From Domibacillus sp. (GTDB lineage: Bacteria > Bacillota > Bacilli > Bacillales > Domibacillaceae), in NCBI GenBank assembly GCA_031177795.1, contig JAPSKG010000112.1:1-7340 (forward strand): a stretch of DNA of 7,340 nucleotides, in the 5' to 3' direction. The notes beneath the pieces are model-generated. The model had not been told where the DNA came from. It did not search any database and saw only the letters and a list, made by a program, of their open reading frames with translations. Below are positions 1 to 4,618 of the stretch, in pieces. How positions within the stretch are numbered: position 1 is the first letter of the stretch; the number at the start of each line of letters is the position of its first letter. The position numbers were made by a program, and so were the translations under genes.

Positions 1-421
1 CCGACAGCTGAATAACTATATCAATTATTATACCAAAAGTCAATATAACTTTTAAAAAAATATTTGATAGTCATGATTCAATTTTGCCAGTAAAAGCGGC
101 GGAAAAAGAATATAACATAACTTTAAACAGAAAGTCAACATTATTTTAAAATTAAATAAATGAAATTCTCAATGTTTATAAATGAATTTTTAATGAACTT
201 TCCAGCTGCTTTTTTAGCGGATTATTAATATAACACGGCTTCTTATTTGTAGCAATAAGTATCTCATTGGTAATTTCATGAAATTTTTTTATTTTTAAAA
301 ACTTCAATTTGGCTAAGATCGGGTTTGTTATGGAATCAACTGTAAATTGACGTTGTTTTTTTGTATAGTCCTTTTCTGAAAGGAAATGCTACTATAAACA
401 AATTTTGGATGGAGGGTTTTC
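1..421. other. AT-rich gene-free leader region upstream of the Rieske oxidoreductase gene
   Basis: No open reading frame with a plausible start, ribosome binding site and protein-like composition is visible on either strand. The stretch is very AT-rich. It holds a perfect 14-base palindrome, AATTTCATGAAATT, at 272-285, followed by a T-rich run; the all-A/T arms make it a poor terminator. A TTGACG hexamer lies at 347-352 and a TATAGT hexamer at 364-369, but the 11-base gap is too short for a standard sigma-A promoter. An extended -10-like TGcTACTAT at 387-395 has no good -35 element. A promoter for the gene starting at 422 is expected here, but I cannot place it with confidence. Confidence 0.6.
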
Positions 422-1999
422 ATGTCTTCTCATAATCAAGAAACCGGTAAATTGCCTCAAGATCCCGGCTCATACTGGATCGATGTTGATAATTTGCCGT
501 CTTTTTCTCACTTGCAACAAGATATTTCGGCAGATGTAATTATTGTAGGAGGCGGCATTACAGGCCTTACCTCAGCTTATTTATTAGCAAATGAAGGCGT
601 TAAAGTGGCTGTTTTAGAAGCTGGAAAATTATTAAACGGAACAACAGGACATACAACTGCAAAAATCACTGCCCAGCATGAGGCAATTTACGATGAGTTT
701 ATTCATAATTATGGAAAAAGCAAAGCGCGGCTTTATTATGAAGCCAATACAGAAGCTCTTGCTTTTATAAAAGAAACCGTAGAAAGCCGCCAAATAAACT
801 GTGATTTCAGCCAGCAGGATGCTTACTTGTATGCCACAACCGAAAAATACGCTGCCAAACTCGAAAAAGAAGCAAAAGCATATGAAAAACTAGGCATTGA
901 AGGCCACCTCGTTGATACCATTCCTTTTGATATTGAAATTGCGAAAGCACTTGTAATGAAAAACCAAGCTCAATTTCATCCCGTAAAATATTTGGCTCAC
1001 CTGATTCGTCTGATAACAGAAAAAGGCGGGCTTATATTTGAAAATACAACTGCTGTTAACGTTGAAACAGAATCAAAGCCGACTGTGCTTACCCGGGAAG
1101 GGCTGCGAGCTTCCGGCAATATGATTCTTTCTTGCTCCCACTTCCCTTTTTATGAAGGAACGGGACTTTACTCAACCAGGATGCATGCGAATCGTTCCTA
1201 TATTCTAGCCGCTAAAACAAAAAAATCTTATCCAGGGGGAATGTACTTAAGCGTTGACCAGCCGTCTCGTTCGCTTCGCTCAGTCAAAATCAACGGCGAA
1301 GAAATGGTGCTCATTGCCGGAGAAGGCCATAAAACCGGGCAAGGAAAAGATACAATGGAGCATTACAAGGCTCTGGAGTCATTTGCACAGCAAGTGCTCG
1401 GAGTGGAAAAAATTTTTTATCGCTGGTCAGCCCAGGATCTTATTACGCTCGATAAAATTCCTTACATTGGAGAAATCACTTCAAGCCAGCCTAATGTTTT
1501 AATCGCTACAGGATTTAGAAAATGGGGCATGACCAATGGAACGGCCGCTGCGCTTCTTTTTCGGGATATGGTTTTGGGGAAAAGAAATGCGTACCAGGAG
1601 CTATACAATCCGTCGCGCTTTTACGCCCATCCAAGCTTGAAAAATTTCTTGCTGGATAATGCGGATGTTGTTGGCCACTTGCTTAAAGGCAAGCTAGAAC
1701 AGCCTTCTGCATCTATTGAAGATTTATCTGAGGATGAAGGAACAGTTGTGCTGATCGACGGTCACCGAAAAGGAGCTTATAAAGATAAAGAAGGAACTTT
1801 GCATATTGTTGATACAACTTGTACGCATATCGGGTGTGAAGTGGAATGGAACAGCGGTGAGCGTACATGGGATTGTCCGTGTCATGGTTCCCGCTTTTCG
1901 TACACTGGAGAAGTTGTGGAAGGACCGGCTGAAAAACCACTGCAGCGGCATGATCATCGAATGCTGGACAATCTTACTTCAAAAGACTCGGGTTATTAA
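422..1999 (+). CDS. FAD-dependent oxidoreductase with C-terminal Rieske [2Fe-2S] domain (YhfW-like)
   Basis: This 525-residue protein is probably a soluble cytoplasmic redox enzyme; no signal peptide or membrane segment is visible. The N-terminal part is a DAO-type FAD domain. The dinucleotide-binding fold begins at residues 39-48 (ADVIIVGGGITG region, GxGxxG at 43/45/48), with the strand-ending acidic residue E66 and a conserved-looking GTTGHTTAK block at 73-81. A second FAD-domain motif, GFRKWGMTNG, lies at 364-373. The C-terminal part, from about residue 435, is a Rieske domain: C467 and H469 in the first box and C485 and H488 in the second are the cluster ligands, and C472 and C487 are the usual disulfide pair. 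All six are present, so the cluster should form. The start is supported by GGAGGG at 411-416, five bases upstream. A terminator follows the stop codon, so the gene is probably transcribed alone. The length is close to that of B. subtilis YhfW. The family's substrate is unknown to me, so I assign only the redox class. Confidence 0.93.
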   Translation: MSSHNQETGKLPQDPGSYWIDVDNLPSFSHLQQDISADVIIVGGGITGLTSAYLLANEGVKVAVLEAGKLLNGTTGHTTAKITAQHEAIYDEFIHNYGKSKARLYYEANTEALAFIKETVESRQINCDFSQQDAYLYATTEKYAAKLEKEAKAYEKLGIEGHLVDTIPFDIEIAKALVMKNQAQFHPVKYLAHLIRLITEKGGLIFENTTAVNVETESKPTVLTREGLRASGNMILSCSHFPFYEGTGLYSTRMHANRSYILAAKTKKSYPGGMYLSVDQPSRSLRSVKINGEEMVLIAGEGHKTGQGKDTMEHYKALESFAQQVLGVEKIFYRWSAQDLITLDKIPYIGEITSSQPNVLIATGFRKWGMTNGTAAALLFRDMVLGKRNAYQELYNPSRFYAHPSLKNFLLDNADVVGHLLKGKLEQPSASIEDLSEDEGTVVLIDGHRKGAYKDKEGTLHIVDTTCTHIGCEVEWNSGERTWDCPCHGSRFSYTGEVVEGPAEKPLQRHDHRMLDNLTSKDSGY

Positions 2000-2008
2000 T
2001 GAAAGAGT

Positions 2009-2040
2009 AAAAACAGCAGGTGCGTACCTGCTGTTTTTTT
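2009..2040 (+). terminator. Rho-independent terminator of the Rieske oxidoreductase gene
   Basis: A perfect inverted repeat starts nine bases after the stop codon. The core arms are ACAGCAGGT (2013-2021) and ACCTGCTGT (2026-2034) around a GCGT loop, extended by an A-run on the left pairing with a T-run on the right. The seven-T tail (2034-2040) is on the plus strand side, so it ends transcription of the gene at 422-1999. The left A-run makes weak activity in the opposite direction possible, but no minus-strand gene needs it. Confidence 0.93.
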
Positions 2041-2110
2041 GCTGTTTAAATAAAAGCGTTTAAATGAAAGAAAGAAATTTCCTCTCATTAAATGGCTTAG
2101 TTTAAGAAAT

Positions 2111-2122
2111 TGTAACGTTACA
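2111..2122. promoter_or_regulatory. Perfect 12-base palindrome upstream of the DUF2935 gene, possible operator
   Basis: TGTAACGTTACA is a perfect palindrome 62 bases upstream of the DUF2935 start codon. It lies in the 185-base gap between the terminator of the previous gene and this gene, where the promoter must be. Its symmetry and place fit an operator for a dimeric regulator. I do not recognise a named regulator for it, and no strong -35/-10 pair could be placed around it. A chance palindrome in AT-rich DNA is possible. Confidence 0.3.
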
Positions 2123-2184
2123 TGTTAAACCGATTGTTTGAATATCTTTAACTGAAGATCAATTCGGTTTTAGGGGGACTTCTT

Positions 2185-2982
2185 ATGCCAGATCTTTTTA
2201 TAAGCCGTTCGTTAGATGAAATTCGGTTTTGGTCAAGAATCATGAAAGAACATGCTTTGTTTTTAAGTTTAGGATTTGCTCCAGATGATAAACAGCTCAT
2301 AGATGAAGCAAAGCAGTTTATTGGCGTTTTCGAAAAAATAGAACATCAATTAAGCGCTTATAACATCCATACAAACCCCCAGGTAATAAAGCATTTTAAC
2401 AATCATGTTTATCAAGCGGCCACTTCAATTTGGGCTTTTAAGCGAAAAGTTCTTGGCTTGATTTTACGCTGTAAAATCCACTCAAACAATTACGCACTCT
2501 TAGTCGATCATACAAGCAGAGAAGCGGCTTATTTTGCCAACAGATTAAAAGAATTAAATGAAGGAAAGTTAAAGCCTTTGCCAAAAGCCATTATTAAAGA
2601 AAATGTTTTTTTTCTTAAACTGATGGCCGACCACGCTAAATTTATTGGGCACTTGCTTGATCCTTCCGAAAGAAAATTAGTGCAACAAGCAAGAGAGTTT
2701 AGCCATGATTTTGACCAATTGCTTTTTCAAGCAGTTGATTTAGAATCCATGAGCCCCCATTCTGAAACAAAACCAATTTTAACGCGGTTCTTAGACGACA
2801 ATCGGACTTCCCTGGTAGCCTTGCGGAACTTTAAGAAAAGTGCAAAAGAGCTTATAGAGGAATGTAAAATAAAAAGCAATATCCATCCTTTGCTGGCCGA
2901 CCATGTTTTCCGGGAAGCAGAACGGTTTTTATATATTATCGAGCGGTTTGAAGCCAGTTTAAAAAAAGAACCAGCCGTGTAG
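2185..2982 (+). CDS. DUF2935 domain-containing protein, two-repeat helical bundle
   Basis: This 265-residue protein belongs to the DUF2935 family of Bacillus and relatives: helical-bundle proteins, probably metal-binding, of unknown cellular role. No signal peptide or membrane segment is visible, so it is probably cytoplasmic. The two halves are clearly related. Residues 15-45 (FWSRIMKEHALF start) align with 139-172 (ENVFFLKLMADHAKF start), and residues 95-117 (CKIHSNNYALLVDHTSREAAYF) align with 226-248 (CKIKSNIHPLLADHVFREAERF). The repeats carry paired E/H residues: E22/H23, H109/E113, E139/H150 and H240/E244, which are the likely metal ligands. The start ATG at 2185 is preceded by AGGGGG at 2172-2177, seven bases away. 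No other gene shares its transcript on the left because a terminator ends the upstream gene. It converges on the DUF1540 gene, and I see no strong plus-strand terminator after it. Confidence 0.9.
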   Translation: MPDLFISRSLDEIRFWSRIMKEHALFLSLGFAPDDKQLIDEAKQFIGVFEKIEHQLSAYNIHTNPQVIKHFNNHVYQAATSIWAFKRKVLGLILRCKIHSNNYALLVDHTSREAAYFANRLKELNEGKLKPLPKAIIKENVFFLKLMADHAKFIGHLLDPSERKLVQQAREFSHDFDQLLFQAVDLESMSPHSETKPILTRFLDDNRTSLVALRNFKKSAKELIEECKIKSNIHPLLADHVFREAERFLYIIERFEASLKKEPAV

Positions 2983-3062
2983 GAAAGCCCTTTTGCTAGA
3001 AAAACTTTCAAATTACGAAAAAACAAGGTGAATTGTGAATGAAAATGAAAGTTATTATCAAT

Positions 3063-3102
3063 ACTAAAAGAAAGAAAAGGCAACCACCTGGATGGTTACC
3101 TT
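3063..3102 (-). terminator. Rho-independent terminator of the DUF1540 gene (minus strand)
   Basis: Arms at 3077-3086 (AAGGCAACCA) and 3093-3102 (TGGTTACCTT) flank a six-base loop. Read as minus-strand RNA, the single mismatch becomes a G-U wobble, giving ten continuous pairs, and the hairpin is followed by a T-rich run (TTTTCTTTCTTTT, 3064-3076 region). Read on the plus strand, the same position is a C-A mismatch with no T-tail. The direction is therefore minus, starting eight bases past the DUF1540 stop codon. Confidence 0.82.
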
Positions 3103-3109
3103 AAAGAAA

Positions 3110-3265
3110 TTACAATTCCGGAACAAATGTTTTACAATCCGTTTCTTCACTGTTAGACGCCTGGTTCCCTTTGTGGCTGACTACATAAATAGCGTCAGCC
3201 TCACATTTATTTCCGTTTCCCCAGTATTTGCAGTTATTCACTTCACAAAGTACATCTTTCGCCAT
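3110..3265 (-). CDS. DUF1540 domain-containing small cysteine protein
   Basis: This 51-residue protein was found by reading the minus strand. It starts MAKDVLCEVNNC and ends CKTFVPEL. Four cysteines, C7, C12, C21 and C44, are spaced as in DUF1540 (Cx4Cx8C, then a distant C before a TFVP-like end), with the family's EADAIYVV-like segment in the middle (C21-E22-A23). The four cysteines suggest a metal-binding fold; this is inference, as the family's function is unknown. The start is decided by AGGAGG (3275-3280 on the complement), nine bases upstream of the ATG. A dedicated minus-strand terminator follows the stop. It converges on the DUF2935 gene. The plus-strand reading frame across this stretch lacks a binding site and family resemblance and is its shadow. 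Confidence 0.9.
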   Translation of the reverse strand: MAKDVLCEVNNCKYWGNGNKCEADAIYVVSHKGNQASNSEETDCKTFVPEL

Positions 3266-3463
3266 CGTATCACACCTCCTTTTTTGTTAGCATTAACAAA
3301 TCTGTAGAGGTTGATACTTTTTTCTTTTATGCATGCAAGCGAAAAACACATTTGTCTTGTATGGATTTTTTAACAAACCCCTTTTTCCCTGTTGCTGCCG
3401 TTCCAAAAATTCCTCGAACAAGCTTTTTTTCTTTTACAGTAAAACTCCCTTACGTGTGTTGCT
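3266..3463. other. Gene-free gap between the two minus-strand genes
   Basis: This gap holds the leader of the DUF1540 gene and whatever follows the winged-helix-like gene. A 13-base palindrome TTTTACAGTAAAA lies at 3432-3444, about 20 bases past the stop of the winged-helix-like gene; its one-base loop makes it unlikely to be a terminator. Minus-strand frames here give short stretches that look protein-like (for example EEFLERQQQGKRGLL and KKLVRGIFGTAATGKKG), but neither has an ATG or GTG start with a binding site. I call no gene. The promoter of the DUF1540 gene should be here but could not be placed. Confidence 0.5.
3283..3300. promoter_or_regulatory. Inverted repeat just upstream of the DUF1540 ribosome binding site
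   Basis: Seven-base arms TTTGTTA (3283-3289) and TAACAAA (3294-3300) flank the spacer GCAT. The repeat sits two bases upstream of the AGGAGG of the DUF1540 gene, so it lies in the leader or at the transcription start. It could be an operator or a weak RNA hairpin. The arms are AT-rich and no known regulator site is recognised. Confidence 0.3.
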
Positions 3464-3721
3464 TTATTGAGGCAAGCAATAAACGTTGTGGTAAGGCGGA
3501 TTTTCCAGCTTTATTTGCTTTAAGCGCCCTTCCTGTACTAGCTCTTTTAATCCCTTGTCAATATCGCTGGCTTGGACACCAAATAAATCGGCTATTTTCA
3601 CCGTGGATAAAATCATTTGTTTCGGCTGTTTTGTTGAAGACATGATCATTGAATGAGCACGTTGAAACAATTGTTCTTTGTCCAATGGAATCCCTTCTTT
3701 CTCAAATAAAAGTAAAAACAT
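3464..3721 (-). CDS. Small winged-helix-like protein of unknown function, divergent from the formate operon
   Basis: This 85-residue frame (MFLLLFEKEG start) is not a gene I recognise. Residues 40-85 read like a winged helix-turn-helix: STVKIADLFGVQASDIDKGL for the helix pair, then KELVQEGRLKQ and a wing-like PPYHNVYCLP end. This would suit a small DNA-binding regulator; that is inference from pattern only. Residues 11-27 are a charged helix (EKEGIPLDKEQLFQRAH region). No membrane segment is convincing. The start is uncertain. The ATG at 3721 has only a weak GGGA-type binding site. A TTG at residue 13 has GAAGGG six bases upstream and would give a shorter protein. The frame is also open 5' of the ATG, to about 3778. 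The gene is divergent from the FNT gene with 59 bases between them, so it may act on that promoter. The opposing plus-strand frame over 3352-3645 has a TTG start without a binding site and was judged its shadow. Confidence 0.62.
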   Translation of the reverse strand: MFLLLFEKEGIPLDKEQLFQRAHSMIMSSTKQPKQMILSTVKIADLFGVQASDIDKGLKELVQEGRLKQIKLENPPYHNVYCLPQ

Positions 3722-3780
3722 TAAATAATTTTTCCCAACAGCGCAAATAATATTGCTTGAAAAGATTAGGAGGGTTTTTC
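3722..3780. promoter_or_regulatory. Divergent intergenic region between the winged-helix-like gene and the FNT-FDH operon
   Basis: This 59-base gap must serve the start of both divergent genes, so their promoters overlap or extend into the neighbouring coding sequence. AT-rich -10-like hexamers AATAAT occur at 3724-3729 and 3746-3751 (five of six matches to TATAAT), but neither has a good -35 at 16-18 bases. A partial inverted repeat, GCAA (3743-3746) and TTGC (3753-3756) around ATAATA, is a possible regulator site. No Rex, Fnr or cre consensus is convincing here. Confidence 0.35.
3768..3774 (+). promoter_or_regulatory. Ribosome binding site that fixes the FNT gene start at 3781
   Basis: AGGAGGG lies six bases upstream of the ATG at 3781. 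The reading frame is open further upstream to a TTG at 3757, but that start would place this strong site inside the coding sequence and has no site of its own. The ATG at 3781 is therefore the start. The same GGAGGG-T(n)-C-ATG arrangement precedes the Rieske oxidoreductase gene at 411-422. Confidence 0.88.
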
Positions 3781-4587
3781 ATGGGATATCAGCCCCCAAA
3801 AAAAATTGCACAATTGGCAGTTGAAGCCGGCAAAACCAAGGCCGGGCTTCCTTTACCAAGCATGCTGTTGTTAGGGTTTTTAGGAGGCGCCTTTATTTCT
3901 ATCGGCTACCTGCTTGCTATCAGAGTTTCGGGGAATTTGCCGGCAGATTGGGGGTCATTTGGTTCTTTTTTAGGCGCAGCAGTGTTTCCGCTTGGACTTA
4001 TTTTAATTGTGGTGGCAGGCGCTGAACTGTTGACTGGCAATATGATGGCCGTGTCTATGGCTTTTTTAAGCAAAAAAGTGACGTTGCAGCGCTTATTGTA
4101 CAACTGGTTTTGGATTACCGCCAGTAACTTTATTGGAGCTGTGTTTGTTGCTTTTATATTTGGTCATATCGTTGGGTTAACAGAAACCGGCCCTTATTTG
4201 GAAAAAACCATTTCGGCAGCAGAAGCCAAGTTAGAAGAAAACTTCTGGCAATGCTTTTTTTCCGCAATCGGCTGTAACTGGCTGGTAGGGCTTGCTGTGT
4301 GGCAAGCATATGGTGCAGAAGACATTGGCGGGAAAATTTTAGCCATCTGGTTTCCGATTATGGGCTTTGTCGCTATTGGGTTTCAACACGTTGTGGCGAA
4401 TATGTTTATTATTCCTGCCGCTATTTTTGCGGGACACGTAAGCTGGATTGATTTTATCCGAAACTTTATTCCTGTTTTTTTAGGAAACGCAGTGGGAGGC
4501 TTTGTGTTTGTTGCCGCTCTTTACTGGATGACTTATTTAAAAGCAGATTTGCCGCCGGCCATGGAAAAAGAAACACACAAAACGTGA
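3781..4587 (+). CDS. Formate/nitrite transporter family channel (FNT; FocA/YrhG-like)
   Basis: This 268-residue integral membrane protein should form a pentameric anion channel passing formate (or nitrite) across the cytoplasmic membrane. Six hydrophobic segments are readable, at about residues 27-50, 62-88, 105-130, 155-176, 186-216 and 228-252. FNT signature positions are intact. T85 is in AELLTGNMM, K150 in AEAKLEENF, N166 in GCNWLVGLAVW and H203 in GFQHVVANMF. T85, K150, N166 and H203 correspond to Thr91, Lys156, Asn172 and the gating His209 of E. coli FocA. The length matches the family. It is followed after 31 bases by the formate dehydrogenase gene with no terminator between, so the two are almost surely co-transcribed, which favours formate as substrate. 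The C-terminal tail (KETHKT) is short and cytoplasmic. Nitrite transport cannot be excluded from sequence alone. Confidence 0.94.
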   Translation: MGYQPPKKIAQLAVEAGKTKAGLPLPSMLLLGFLGGAFISIGYLLAIRVSGNLPADWGSFGSFLGAAVFPLGLILIVVAGAELLTGNMMAVSMAFLSKKVTLQRLLYNWFWITASNFIGAVFVAFIFGHIVGLTETGPYLEKTISAAEAKLEENFWQCFFSAIGCNWLVGLAVWQAYGAEDIGGKILAIWFPIMGFVAIGFQHVVANMFIIPAAIFAGHVSWIDFIRNFIPVFLGNAVGGFVFVAALYWMTYLKADLPPAMEKETHKT

Positions 4588-4618
4588 TGTTCAAAGTACG
4601 CGTATCGGAGGAACAATA

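Noticed and set aside
272..295. AATTTCATGAAATT plus T-run as a terminator
   Set aside because: The palindrome has no loop room and almost only A/T pairs, and no gene ends just before it in view.
347..369. TTGACG and TATAGT as a sigma-A promoter for the Rieske gene
   Set aside because: The spacing of 11 bases is far from the usual 16-18.
3092..3307. Plus-strand frame of 71 codons
   Set aside because: It is the antisense shadow of the DUF1540 gene and has no binding site.
3432..3444. TTTTACAGTAAAA as the terminator of the winged-helix-like gene
   Set aside because: Arms of six bases with a one-base loop cannot form a stable terminator hairpin, and there is no GC-rich stem.
3352..3645. Plus-strand frame of 97 codons
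   Set aside because: It has a TTG start without a ribosome binding site, odd Cys/Phe/Pro-rich composition, and lies opposite the more protein-like winged-helix frame.
3757..3780. Upstream TTG start for the FNT gene
   Set aside because: It would put the strong AGGAGGG site at 3768-3774 inside the coding sequence and has no binding site of its own; the ATG at 3781 fits the family's N-terminus.
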